Origin: Nitrosomonas sp.
GTDB taxonomy: Bacteria; Pseudomonadota; Gammaproteobacteria; Burkholderiales; Nitrosomonadaceae
Assembly: GCA_016708955.1 (NCBI GenBank)
Contig: JADJES010000010.1
Coordinates: forward strand, 1-46,368
Direction: 5' to 3'
Length of the DNA stretch: 46,368 bases
In this document: piece by piece, positions 1 to 10,219 of the stretch
Layout of the letters: every line of letters starts with the position of its first letter
Position numbering within the stretch: the stretch's first letter is position 1
The notes under the pieces: generated by a model
Database searches by the model: none
What the model saw: the letters and a program-made list of their open reading frames with translations, nothing else
What the model was told of the DNA's origin: nothing
Translations under genes and position numbers: made by a program

Positions 1-259
1 TGTAAGCTGATAATCTGCCGAAGATTGGAATCGATACGCTATTCATCTAAATGGATAACCGCCTTATCACCAGTTACCCAGGTCACCCAAAGAGAAAATC
101 ATGCCTCATTAACTTGTAAAACTTAAAACACATTTAGTCACTTCTTTCTTGCCGGAGTTTTAGAAAAGCTTTCCAACCTGGGCAGGTGGTGGGATTTTCT
201 GGTTCTTTTACATTCTCTTTCCTAATATCTTTCGATATGGTATTTGTCACTGATATAAA

Positions 260-397
260 ATGGCTTCAAGTTTAACTGATCTGGGCACATTGACAGATAG
301 TATAGCTAATGATATCAATGATTTTGGCCAAGTAGTGGGAGGGTTATTTGGTCCGTTTTTTAGACCTGTGATGTTTGCGTTATTGGCCGGTTGTTAG
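260..397 (+). CDS. HAF-repeat protein fragment
   Basis: A 45-codon reading frame from ATG contains DLGTLTDSIANDINDFGQVV, which matches the HAF repeat of secreted or PEP-CTERM-type proteins (pattern DLGTLG...A..IN..GQVVG). Only one repeat is visible, whereas such proteins normally carry several in tandem, so this is a piece of a larger gene. The stop follows after a hydrophobic stretch (FALLAGC). It lies in the low-quality first 12 kb, where frames break often, so the apparent end may be a sequencing error. Function of HAF proteins is unknown; they are usually exported. Confidence 0.45.
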   Translation: MASSLTDLGTLTDSIANDINDFGQVVGGLFGPFFRPVMFALLAGC

Positions 398-507
398 ATT
401 CTTGCACCTGAAAGTCATGGTGTCCCGTGATCTTCGTGATTCGATCCAGATTTACTCTGTCCACACCGATCATTTCAACACCCCGCGAACGTCATCAATA
501 TATTGCC

Positions 508-532
508 GCTCGTCCTGAGTCCTGTCGAAGGA
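508..532. repeat. Dispersed REP-like motif
   Basis: The stretch contains CGTCCTGAGTCCTGTCGAAG, close to the CGTCCTGAGCCTGTCGAAGGA motif that is scattered between genes in many proteobacterial genomes. Recognition is by memory of the motif. One extra T relative to the usual form fits the indel pattern of this region. Only this copy was seen in the window. Confidence 0.4.
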
Positions 533-543
533 GATTTTAATGA

Positions 544-663
544 GGCTTCCAGATTCTAGCTGTTCGCAATGCCAAGCCAATCGGAGAGGGACCTGCATCG
601 TATGATGCCATCCGCTCCAAACATGTAATAGATATGATTATCGCAGAGGACACCGCCAGATAA
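544..663 (+). CDS. Unrecognised coding fragment
   Basis: An open stretch of 39 codons ending in TAA reads AVRNAKPIGEGPASYDAIR and then KHVIDMIIAEDTAR, which has the composition of a genuine globular protein C-terminus. I do not recognise the family. It has no start in frame and sits in error-rich sequence, so its upstream part is probably in another frame. It could also be chance. Confidence 0.25.
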   Translation, partial: GFQILAVRNAKPIGEGPASYDAIRSKHVIDMIIAEDTAR

Positions 664-759
664 GAACTGTTTCAGAATAACAACGATAGGTATAGGCGGA
701 AAGTCAATGTTTAAATTCCCGCTTACTGCAAAGAATGGCAGCAGTTAGATTCAACCCAT

Positions 760-1062
760 TTAAACAAACAGGATGTCGGGTCGGTTTCGGGCCTGGGAGT
801 TTGAAACACTGATGGTAGCCTTCATTGACGGATGGAATCGGCGTGTCGATAGTATATGTGCCAGCCTTATTAAACATAAAAAACCAAATGATCCGTTGTG
901 ACTTAGACTGCTGCTCCACAAGTTAGCATCTTGAGTTGTGCTAACATGTGCCGCGCCATCTTGATTGTTCCAAGCAACTGAATCTCTGTTGAGTGAAATA
1001 GTTTCAGGATTAAATGCAAAGCCTTTGATATTAACGATTACTGTTTCCGCAATTGCTGTCAA
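760..1062 (-). pseudogene. Plastocyanin-like cupredoxin, frameshifted
   Basis: Read from the minus strand, the frame gives VNIKGFAFNPETISL, then WNNQDGAAHVSTTQD, then LSHNGSF. These are the first strands and first histidine region of small blue-copper proteins. The rest continues in two frames: FNKAGTYT in one, and FHPSMKATISV, carrying the C-terminal His and Met ligands, in the other. The Cys of the usual Y-x-C-x-I-H-P motif is not readable. The N-terminus before ETVIVN looks like the end of a signal peptide (AYPLTAIAE), but the start codon is not clear. The likely role is periplasmic electron transfer, which fits an ammonia oxidiser rich in copper proteins. Frameshifts are probably sequencing errors. 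Confidence 0.7.
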
Positions 1063-1399
1063 CGGATAGGCATCAAAAGACCATTAACCTTGAAGTGTTA
1101 AACGAAACATAAAGCCCCAATAGCTCAGATTGACCATGAAATTTAACATTACACTACCATAGGCGCTAGTCTATAAAATTATCCAAATGACTGGCATGTC
1201 GATAATCATGACTTGCCGCCATAAACGATTCGATAAGCAATAATTATTCTTTTTCATTCATCCGGAGGAATTGATTAAGCTATCAGCGATAGCCCCCACC
1301 AAAAAAGATTGCGGCGAGAGTTAAACATTTCCTTTCAATCATGCAAATTAACGCCGTTCATACAATGCTGTATCAGCCAATCTTAATCTGGAGATAAAT
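1063..1399. other. Stretch without recognised gene
   Basis: No reading frame here shows a recognisable family on either strand. It separates the minus-strand cupredoxin from the plus-strand C13 peptidase, so it should hold two divergent promoters, but no convincing -35/-10 pair was picked out in this error-rich sequence. A GGAG at 1390-1393 serves the downstream start. Confidence 0.4.
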
Positions 1400-2836
1400 A
1401 TGGATCTGTATGCAAGCACACCCAAAGAATCGAAGCAAGTCTGAACTGAATTATAGAGCTCCGGACTTTAATTCTGAATCTTTATTGCGGTATTAGATTG
1501 CTTAGTTTTCTCTCGCAATGTGCTTCTGAGCAGGTGGCAGTCTCTCACGATCAGTTTATTTTGCTTTGGGTTTTTATGGTCTTACCGTATTTGTTGCTTC
1601 TTATGTCATGACACCCAATCCCGTTTTTTGATCTGTTTGGACTGGGATATTTCTGTGTTGAATTGTTGATTACGCTTCTGTTGGGGTTTGTCTCTGACAA
1701 AATTTAACCGGTAAACAGAGTGATTTGCTAAAATTACTGATCATAACCTACTGCATCTCTGCCATTCCGTTATCTGATTTCTTTTGCTGTCCTAACGGAT
1801 TTGCTCGGTAACTTTATCCGCGACTGGTTACGCCATTTTCTGTACCACGGGGTTTAAAATCTGGTTTAAGTATCGCGCTGCAATTACTCTCGATCAACAA
1901 AGGCTTAAAGCGGCTCTAATTGTAACACTTTGGCCTGGTGAATCTCATCCATTGGGAAATTTATCATTCAGTTTCTGGTACAAAGATTATGATTATACCA
2001 TTAGATGGCAGCGTTTTCTGACACTACGTTAGCGCCGATGTCAATCAGAGCAAGTTTAGCTATAACCAGCCTGTGCTTCTGAGCAACGCTCAGGGATCCA
2101 ATTCAACCTGGTATCGAAGGCGTGACCGATCTTTTTTATAGGATTTTTTAGCCCTATGTCACCCAGGATGTGTTTTTATGCGGGAGATTGGGTATGTGCA
2201 GCGCGTAACGAGGAACAACTTAAGAATCAGGGCGATCGGTTGCATTAATTCATAACCTGAAACTGATCAATACTACGCTGCCGGTAATCATCAACACGGA
2301 GAATCGCATTGAAATCATTTGGCAGTAAAATGAACCGTGATGAGGATACGTTTTTCATCTGACCAGCCAGCGTGGATCTATGGATCACGAACTTAGTGCA
2401 AATGGCCGCTTCGCTTGATCTTAAGCTGTCCGCCCGGAAGATATGGAGACTTATCTGGACAATGCTTGTTACACGTCGGCGCATTATTCTGATTTCCAGC
2501 ATGTTATTCAGGCGGGTTTATTTAAAGTACCTTCCAGAACGAACATGCTTGATTTTCACCCGCCGCAGCATCGGATAAAGCTTTGGCTGTTCCCATGAAA
2601 ATGAATACACCTATTTTAGAGGCGCTTTTGGAGAACACTGGAAGATAAGCTCCATCAGCCCATTGAGAGCTTCTAATCGAGCCACCAACTAAAATCACAC
2701 AACGTGAGCTATTCGAGAATCTGATACCCTCTGAGCCTCAACTATTTTAAGTTGAAAGCCGATGAAGGAAAAGCTGCAACTGGTTGGAACAAGACAAAAC
2801 ATTATACCTCCCGAGCGGTAAAGGGTATTTTTAAAT
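1400..2836 (+). pseudogene. C13 caspase-like peptidase, frameshifted
   Basis: Several frames together spell a peptidase family C13 (legumain/GPI8-type) protein with an N-terminal membrane part. ATG at 1400 has GGAG about 6 bases upstream. A hydrophobic segment GLTVFVASYVMTPNPVF follows (1580-1630). The protease domain shows INTTLPVI, DEDTFF and GSMDHELSA (2265-2400). The catalytic cysteine motif appears as CYSGGFI at 2502-2522, and SFGCSHENEYTYF follows at 2580-2615. The catalytic His before GSMDHELS is garbled: TSQRGS is seen where TSHGS is expected. ITQRELFENLIPSEPQL near 2695-2745 matches the C-terminal part. Bacterial C13 proteins are membrane-linked cysteine proteases of poorly known role. 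The breaks look like sequencing indels rather than decay. Confidence 0.75.
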
Positions 2837-3002
2837 GAATCTAAAAGAATCGATGATCAGCCCGGGTTTTTCAGTTCTGCATTATAGCCTGATCCACGGA
2901 AAGAAAGATTTCCATGTGAGAAATGTCATAGTTAATCCGCCTGTAGGCCTGACTAATGATAAAATTGTAGTGCAAGATCAATCAATGAGGTCTTCAGACT
3001 GA
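2835..3002 (+). CDS. Small hypothetical ORF
   Basis: ATG at 2835 opens 55 codons (begins MNLKESMISPGFSVLHYSLI, later VRNVIVNPPVGLTNDKIVVQ). Composition is protein-like but no family is recognised. It starts where the C13 peptidase reading ends, so it may be a translationally coupled gene or the frameshifted tail of that peptidase. Confidence 0.3.
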   Translation: MNLKESMISPGFSVLHYSLIHGKKDFHVRNVIVNPPVGLTNDKIVVQDQSMRSSD

Positions 3003-4299
3003 TCTGGAGAGAGATTACACTGATCTTGTTATTGCATTTTATTCTGTGGCATCTCTAAAATTCTAAATTTCGTCACAAACATTTTGCTTAGCTCAAAAAT
3101 GTCGTCTTCATGTACTGCTGATATAGGCCGCATGACCATTTTTTTCTCGTGCCCTGTATTGTTTAGGCTTTGAATTTATAGAGGTGCCCTTGCCTAATTT
3201 CAAGAGGAGAGAAAAGGAAATGATATTTCTAAGAAAGAGGACTGTTTTCATGCTTTTCTGGTCATATTGGAAATCGGTTACACTTATCTGGCATCAGCAA
3301 AACCATAGGCATTTTCTCTGCGCAGAAACGTGTCCCGCCTATGTTTCAAAGAATAAGTTAACCAATCCGGATAATACGCAGATTCTGGCGATAAAATACG
3401 AGGTCATCGAAGCGAATAAACCAGGACTGGTTAGCTGGTACCGGGTTATTCTGCCCCGGTGCCATCCCAAGGAGCGCTGGACTAGCGCTGACCGTGGTGA
3501 TGCTCAGTTGAGCGGCGGGCAGGGTAATAGAGGCAATGGAAATAAGGGATAACAATAGTTGTAGTATTGCTGGCGAGGCGGAGGACATGTTCTCACTGTC
3601 ATGGCAACCCCGCTTTCAGAAATTAAACCACAAAAAAACCTGAATGTAAATCACCGACCCGAAGGTATATCAAGCCAAGCATTTTACCTTTCACGGTTCC
3701 TGTGGCCCTCCAACAAAAAAAGTTGTGGCACACATTTTATGCCTTTGCGATGATGTCAAAGCCTGCAGAAACAAAATTTCTGTGATTATCCGGAGATTAA
3801 ATTAAATCCAACTTCGCAAACTGCATTAGCGGAGGTCATGCCTAGTGATGAGCAGCAGGTGTTTGTCTTGAGCGCCATGAATGGCAGAAACATGGTACCC
3901 GTCAAGCCGCTAAGTCGATAGAAGAATTTTTGATGTGTCAGTGGATTGGCCCGTCAATTTAATGACCCGGTATGGCTTATTTTATGAATCGCAGGATTGG
4001 CCAGCAAGTTCGCACCCGGAAGATTTTCTCAACCGGGCCGCTGCTGTATTGGGATCTGCCGCTCGGGAGCGGATTGCTTAACCGCGATCAGGGATGTTGC
4101 GGGAAATTCAATTGAGCTGTTGATTGATCTAAGGTCCAAGCGCCGATCTTGAGAAACTGATTGTCAACGCCGCACAGCGAGCAACCCAATTGTGGAGACT
4201 TTCCGTGTCGATCCGATTGGGCAATAGGGAAGGAATCTAAACAGGTGTTCGATTGATCATTTGTACTGGCTCAGATCTGAGTCAGTACAAATTACAAAG
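3003..4299. other. Unresolved, error-rich coding region
   Basis: Protein-like pieces are scattered over frames without a recognisable family. On the plus strand there are NPDNTQILAIKYEVIEANKP (3361-3420), PSDEQQVFVLSAMNGRNMV (3841-3900), then ALTAIRDVAGNSIELLIDL and LIVNAAQRAT (4075-4190). On the minus strand a signal-peptide-like start MSSASPAILQLLLSLISIAS opens at 3588. At least one plus-strand gene is likely here, but I cannot name it or set its ends. The alternation of frames is the same as in neighbouring recognisable genes. Confidence 0.35.
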
Positions 4300-5548
4300 C
4301 CTGGAAAATCACATCAGCCACTGACAATGTGGGCAAGGTGGATTGCTGTAATACGCCGACAATGTAATGCTGGCTACATCGCCTATAAAATGTACCACGA
4401 CATCCTCACCTTGGGTATTGATACCACTAATGTAGGGCGATAGTTGCGTAAAATTCTGGGAATTAGTTGAATATCGAATCCGATTTTATCCACTCTCGGA
4501 ATGAAATCTTGAAAAATGTAATTACCTACATTGATATACCAAAAATCCGAGCCTTCGCCACCAATCATCGTATCCGCGCCCAGTTGTCCGACTCATGTGT
4601 CATCGCCATTGTTTTCGATTAAAGTGTTATGGAACCGTTTCCAAACTAATTTACCGTTGCCAGTGCCGACAATCGCATGTTCAATTAACGTATTCAATCC
4701 GAGCGATAAGTTATTTTCCGCGGGCTAACCATCCGGCGTAAGACCAACGGAACTGAGAGTACCATGTGCAGCAACATTGAGATTAGGATTAACAAGTGTT
4801 TTTATCTCAGAGGCATCAAGCGTACGTTATCCCCTGTCATCACAAATTATCTGGACAACTTGGCCACTTCTCTGTCAATGCGTATGAATTGTCGCCTGTA
4901 TTAAGCAGTTTTCCATTGTTTAGATAGGATAAGGCAGCACAATCGTAAGGTGCCAGATTGATCCGTTCAGCCCTTGATTTTGCGGGTGTGTAAGACATGA
5001 TGCTATACAACCTAGAGTCTTCTACACCTGTTAGGAAGGGACCTTCAAAGGAATCTCCCCGAAGCTGCTGCATTCAAATTGCCAGGATGTTTGAGTCCGA
5101 GGTAGTCCAATTCATGAATCAGTGTCGAATATCATTGGTGCCATAGAGGACATGGGTTGTTCATGAGGCTTCCGGTGCATTGTTGATGTACAGATTCCCC
5201 GCGTTATCACCAATCGATTTTGTCTGGATAATTGTGGCATAGCTCAACGTTGTAGTTTGCGCATTATTGCCAAACCGGAGTTGGCCATAGGATTGCGTAG
5301 AATCGGTTATTTCTCGCGAAAGTAATGTCGAACTGGGAAGAAAGCGTGGTTAAAATCTCTCGAACCGCAATCTTCTGCGCGTCGGTCATAGTTGAAGTGA
5401 TTGCCGTCCTGGCCGGATCAGCGTAAACCGGTGGTGCTGATACAAACTGTAAGTCAATCCTACCGGTTTGCCAGCTTCGGCAGGATCCCGCGAATGTCAC
5501 TGCCAGCGAGCACAGCATCATTTGGGTAATCATCCGTAATACCGGCAT
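4300..5548 (-). pseudogene. M10 serralysin-like metallopeptidase with RTX tail, frameshifted
   Basis: Minus-strand pieces align in order with a secreted M10 zinc protease. DAQKIAVREILTTLSSQFDI (5380-5320) matches the N-terminal part. TLIHEL...YLGLKHPGNLNA (around 5130-5070) is the HExxHxxGxxHP zinc signature, with two or three bases lost around the second His. SIMSYT (about 5000) is the Met-turn, then TGDNSYALTE follows. Downstream, NTLIEHAIVGTGNGKLV and TMIGGEGSDFWYINVG belong to the RTX calcium-binding repeat region, with a C-terminal IGFDI segment. Proteins of this kind leave the cell by type I secretion. No transporter genes are seen nearby. The start at 5548 is tentative. Frame breaks look like sequencing errors. 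Confidence 0.75.
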
Positions 5549-6045
5549 ATTTTTCTCCTTTGCTTAATTTACAAACTGATGAGTTTATTTTCTGAGAACT
5601 AATTTTAGAATAATGGGTAAGTTGGCAAATTACATAAACATTGCAGCTTTTTGTTCTTATTCTGAAGTTTGATAGATCAAAATTGCTTGTCAGTAAATCG
5701 CCAAGCGATTTCGTATCCAGGATAGCTTAGCGTTAAAACAAATAATTGATCAGTTATCTGATTATGTACAATTTTATTTTTATATGCCCAAAATATGGGC
5801 ATATATGTCTTGGCAATTAGAATCGAAAACTATTACTTATTTTTCTGATTTTGTTTTTATTATTTCATATTCATGTTTTCCTACTTTTTCTATCGAATTA
5901 GAATCATAAAATTCTAAGTAGAAAAATACTATTTATAGTGAAATAGTCTATAAAAATCATTCTATTCTTTCTCAATGTTCTCATGGCGTACGAATTAAAG
6001 AGTCCCTCGTATGTAGGAAAATATTTACAACTTGAGGAGTATTGG
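5549..6045. other. AT-rich intergenic region
   Basis: AT-rich DNA between two divergent genes (minus-strand M10 peptidase, plus-strand outer-membrane protein). It holds the 10-bp inverted repeat at 5781-5805 and GAGGAG at 6034-6039, which decides the start of the next gene. No coding frame is convincing. Confidence 0.5.
5781..5805. promoter_or_regulatory. Perfect inverted repeat, possible operator or terminator
   Basis: TATATGCCCA and TGGGCATATA form a perfect 10-bp stem around a 5-base AAATA loop. It sits in the shared upstream region of two divergent genes. There is no T-run directly after either arm, so an operator is more likely than an intrinsic terminator. No regulator can be named. 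Confidence 0.45.
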
Positions 6046-6932
6046 ATGAGAAATTTTTTAATAAAAATGATTGCTTGGAAGTGCATCTTATGTGCGATTG
6101 GGATGATGTCATCCGCAGATCGCTTTACGCAAGATGCAACAGCGTGGATCGCGTTAAAGAATTGGAGAGTCGATTGCAGGCGTGATTCGGAATGAATTGG
6201 AGAGAAGTAAAAATCTCAATCCAGCCAAGTGACAGAAAGTCGGACAGTATTGAGCAGAAAGGCTGGGGATGAAGCCGACAAGAAAGGAAAGCATTGAAGG
6301 TCATATGCTGCTCTTCCGTGGTGGTTTTGCACATAGCGCACACACCGCGCAACGGGCATGTCCATTATAAGCAGCAGCGCTGAGTTCCCGCTTGCCGCCC
6401 AAGATCAAGCTGATAACGCATGGTATTTGGCGGGCTTGATGGAATCTGACCAGAGATGGGGTTCCGGTGCCAAAAACCAACATTTTGCCGGAATTCGATG
6501 CCGATCGAGTGCAAAGGTGAATTCCGGACTGGCTCGTGAAGGCAATGCCCGCCAATGGACCCACGCAACTGGTCGGTGGCGCATTGGATCCTCGGGATGT
6601 GAACCGTCCGTCAATTAACCATATCCGCAGCGCCGAAAGTCAAATTTATGGAAGGTTTCAGGGGCTTAGACCTTGATCATCCTTTCATCGGTTTCGGTGT
6701 CTGCGTGATCAGTCCTTTCAATCGAAAGCAACCCCCTTAACCCAGGAATCGCGTTTGGCGCTGGCGCTGATTATAAGATAAGGAAAGATTTTTTATGTGG
6801 GTGTTGATGCTCGCTATCATGTGACCGCAGCAAAAGGATGGTGGTGAAATGTTGAGCGCCTGACCTGCTGGTGGTTATGTTGTTTCAGGTTTGTGGGCTC
6901 TTGGATACCGTTTTGGTCCGTTTACCGATTAG
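6046..6932 (+). pseudogene. Outer-membrane beta-barrel protein, frameshifted
   Basis: ATG at 6046 follows GAGGAG with 6-base spacing and opens a signal peptide (MRNFLIKMIAWKCILCAIGM). Next comes a short predicted coiled coil in another frame (AVDRVKELESRLQA-like, 6140-6180). The barrel part is read by changing frame: LLFRGGFAH (6305), LVGGALDPRDVNRPS (6570), PKVKFMEGF (6637), IGFGV, FYVGVDARYHVTA (6795-6830) and a final GGYVVSGLWALGYRFGPFTD ending at TAG 6932. Alternating hydrophobic residues and an aromatic-rich end fit an 8-stranded OmpW/OmpA-type barrel. Specific substrate is unknown. Frameshifts are in line with the error level of this zone. Confidence 0.55.
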
Positions 6933-7236
6933 TTGTTGCTGAAGGGCTACTTTTCAATCACCCGTTTCGTGGCTTGGGCACGCCAGCTGATAAGGATTGC
7001 ATTCAGAACGAGAAACCAACAGTAAATGCAGGTTATAGTATGGCTTGCATTGCCCAAAAATGATCTTCAATTTATTGCCTAGAAAAATCATTAATTTATT
7101 TTGCAACATTTGCCTGTTATCGCTAAAGAGATGATTACCTCTTGACGAAGGTATTATGTCTGACTACTATAAAGAAGAAGACAGTACATGCTGGCTGCTG
7201 TTTTCTGTGTGTTTCTTTAACCACTAAGGGCTTATT

Positions 7237-7841
7237 ATGTTACAGTTTAAAGACGTTATTAGTGGTATTGCACCAGTATTGCTATCCACTGGGTAACTTG
7301 GCAAGCTCCAGTAATTGCTTCCGATGCACATCATGCACACACGGCAAAGACCAAATAATTTTGGTCGTTTCACCAAAGATAATTTTTGTTACTTACGCCA
7401 AAAGACTACCGCGAATGGATTTTTGTGGGCGCACCGGTTACTGTCCAAATGACATGAATGATGGAAAGCCTGCATTTCCTGAGTTTCATATCGTTTAATC
7501 GATCCAACAAGTTGGAATCAGGAAAAAAACAGGTGAATTCCGAGATGGGACTGTTATCGTTAAAGAATTAACAAGGGTCGGAAGTAAAGCATCAGCGAGT
7601 GGAAATGGGCATTTCCCAAGTGAGTTTAACGGGACGTTGAAATGGTGGAAAGATTCCTAAACGTTTTTCCGATAAACCTGGTAATTAGAGCGTTCTCGGT
7701 TTGAATCTTATGATGCCAGACAAGGCATTATGCAAGCCGATGATGGCCTTGTGCTGCTTGCCACAAACCTATGCCGTACATGATATGGTCTTTATCCAGC
7801 ACTATCCAGTTTTCCGTGCTGCTCAAGCCAGGGAAAAATAA
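7237..7841 (+). pseudogene. cytL: Cytochrome P460, frameshifted
   Basis: ATG at 7237 starts MLQFKDVISGIAPVLLSTG, a signal peptide for export to the periplasm. The mature part is recognisable across frames: NNFGRFTKDN, DYREW.FVGAPVT, NDMN.GKPAFPEFH, DPTSWN, KKTGEFRDGTVIVKELTRVG (7520-7580) and KFPDKPGN. The c-type haem site CAACHK is at 7750-7767, followed by DMVFIQHYPVFRAA. Known P460 enzymes carry a haem cross-linked to lysine and oxidise hydroxylamine to nitrous oxide, protecting ammonia oxidisers from hydroxylamine and NO. This is the strongest taxonomic marker in the window. At least four indels interrupt the frame; I take these as sequencing errors. Confidence 0.85.
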
Positions 7842-8942
7842 CGAGTAGTCAGTATTTAATTTGCCAGTAGTAAGCTTTTCGAAATCGGGCAAATAGGCTT
7901 ACTAATTAATCAATCTGAGTGCGGCCGAATTAGCTTATTGACTAGGCATGAGTCTTCGGAGCAGATGGCTCTGATTCCTTTTGCTGCCTCCCCGCCGAAT
8001 ATCTTAGCAGAAAATATGCTTAAAGTTCCATTGGCCGCAAGACAGAAGTGAACTTCCAGTTACGTAATGCGCAGGTGAAACTCTGGGGTCAGTAGCTTCG
8101 AGTGATTTTGACCATGCAATTAATGATCTGCAGGTTGATTACACAGGCAAAGCGGGTTAACCTTACGCTCTTCAGAGTTAGATGGTGGTAGGTAGGGCTG
8201 GACATGTCCGATTACGCAATTGGTTACATAACAATTTCAAAATCGATGAGTTGTGCCGTTCTCCGGGTCTACAACTTTTAAACCGAATATTGCTGAGCGT
8301 ATTCGCGTGCACAGAAAAACCAATGCAATGTCAGTAGTTGGGAGAGTTTATGTGAATGATGGATGCATTTGTCGTGTAGTGCCCTTCTGAATAATTTCTT
8401 CCACATCCACAAGAAACAGCGGTCACCGCAAAATACGACCTGGAACGGATTGGTCGGTAACTAATAAGCAAGATGCCCGCGTGTGTGTCCAAGAGTCAGC
8501 ACTATTAGTATAAGCCCAGGGTTTTGATCAGCATTTCTTCTGGGATGACTTGAATCCAGACAACACAGGATGTGACATCTGGAATTGCTTCGGATTGTGA
8601 GGTCCGTAGACCGAATATCAAATGATTGGTCAGACCTCAGCTAATTACCTCCATGTGTGATCATGATGATGAGCGCAATCAGGATGGCAGCAGGAGCTGT
8701 AGTTTATTGGTTTGTAGATAATGAATGCAACCGGAGATGCGATATGCACTGGATCATCACGGCACCGCATGAGACATCACGGTGAATAACCCAGATATAA
8801 TCGTCTTTGAAAGCACGAACCGGATGAACGTTTATCATACCGTTGATTTTTGTCCAGGTAATTGAATATTTGGCAAAGACGGAGTTGTTCTTAAGCGATA
8901 ACAGAAATGGGGTCATTAATAGATCTGGTGAGAATAATTAGA
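7842..8942. other. Unresolved, error-rich coding region
   Basis: About 1.1 kb with protein-like pieces but no recognised family. Plus-strand fragments include EVNFQLRNAQVKLWG (8045), SSDFDHAINDLQVDYTGKAG (8098-8160), TQDVTSGIASDCEVRRPNI (8560-8620) and NNPDIIVFES.NRMNVYHTV (8783-8845) followed by FGKDGVVLKR. The last run suggests a real gene ending near 8905. It may be one secreted protein of roughly 300 residues following cytochrome P460 on the same strand. I cannot name it. Confidence 0.35.
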
Positions 8943-9714
8943 TAATGGCGGACCCCAACACATGCAAAATGGTTCGAGTCATCCATGGCCAGTCATTTGC
9001 TCGAACAATGAACACCGTTAGCTTTGATCCAAGTAGTTGCAAATATTTTTGGCTGTAACGCTGTTCAAATCGGTTGGCCGCTATTCCTGTTTTTTACGCT
9101 TGGAACAGAATGCCCCTGCAGTATTTCGGTAGCGAAAATCTAGAGTCCGGGTTTGCTTGCAGCTGCCGCCGATTTCTCTTCCGATTCAAAGCAACGTCGA
9201 TTGATCTGGTCATTCTGCCACACACTCCTGAGTTCAGTAACAATCCTAATCAAATTCTGCGCGAAGTTAACCGTGTACTGATTCCTGAAGGCTCATTGTC
9301 ATTCCGGTCTTAGTCCGTCGAGCTCATGAAGTATCGCCATTATTTAAAAGCTGAACTCGACCATGATTTTCCTTGAACGTAAAATTTATCGCCTTATTAC
9401 GACCTAAAGATTGGTTGAAATTACTCGACTTCGAGACAACGCGCTGACAATTGTTGTTGTTATGCACCTCCATTTAAACAAGAAAAGATGGCGCAAGAGA
9501 TTTGGTTTTATGGAAGCAGCAGGGGATCGCTGGTGGCCAATTTCAGGGGTGTGTTTTTGCACGCGATTAAGCATATGCACGGTATGCGAGTTATTAAACC
9601 TGGCTGGAATAATTGTCTTGATACCAAAAAGAATGGTGCTTAACTACCCAAAAATTCCAAAGGAAATCTCTAACGATAGAGACCACCAAACAAATTGTAT
9701 CGATCGATAATTGA
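8943..9714 (+). pseudogene. YafS-like SAM-dependent methyltransferase, frameshifted
   Basis: Frames combine to a class I methyltransferase: NIFGCNAVQIGWP (9030-9080), then SIDLVILPHTPEFSNNPNQI (9195-9255), which is the motif IV region after the SAM site, LREVNRVLIPEGSL, GIRHYLKAELDHDFPW, LRLKDWLKLLDFET, CYAPPF, RFGFMEAAGDRWWPISGG and MHGMRVIKPGW. Stop TGA is at 9712-9714. In many beta- and gammaproteobacteria a methyltransferase of this family sits directly before rnhA and dnaQ, as here, which supports the call. Its substrate is unknown. The start codon is uncertain because of indels. Confidence 0.75.
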
Positions 9715-9726
9715 ATCAATGATAAG

Positions 9727-10208
9727 ATGATTAGGGCAGATTCAAAGATTGTTGAGATTTAAACGGATGGTGCATGCAAAGGAATCCTGGTGTTGGAGGC
9801 TGGGAGCTTTGTTGCGACACGCAGGTCATGAGCGTGAAATTTTCGGTGGAGAGAAATTAACTACCAATAACCGTATGGAATTGCTTGCTGCAATCCGTGC
9901 TATAGAATCTTTAAAGCGTCCTTATGTAAGGAAGTACATTTGCATACGGACTCGCAATGTCCTGGTAGAAAAGGCATCAGTCAATGGTTGGATTCGGTGG
10001 AAAATGCTAATCTGGCGTACATCCAATAGAAAACCTGTGTGCAAAAATGAGGGATCTCTGGAGATTGCTTGATTCCTTAGCGCAGCAACATGAGATTGAG
10101 TGGTGTTGGGTGCGCGGTCACTCGGGCCATGTTGACAATGATCGAGCCGATCAACTTGCTAATCGTAGAGTCGAAATGATTGCTTCCGAAAGATTGCATC
10201 CAAGTTAG
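9727..10208 (+). pseudogene. rnhA: Ribonuclease HI, frameshifted
   Basis: RNase HI degrades the RNA strand of RNA-DNA hybrids. ATG at 9727 gives MIRADSKIVEI, then TDGACKG (first catalytic Asp), GGWGALLRHAGHEREIFGGE and TNNRMELLAAIRAIESLK, which contains the catalytic Glu. A frame change leads to HTDSQYV (around 9950), then EIEWCWVRGHSGHVDNDRAD (10095-10155) with the His and final Asp, and ends at TAG 10208. Total length, about 155 residues, is normal. At least four single-base changes break the frame, including a stop at the TA[T] codon before TDGACKG. It lies 12 bases after the methyltransferase and 11 before dnaQ. Confidence 0.88.
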
Positions 10209-10219
10209 GGACTTTACTT

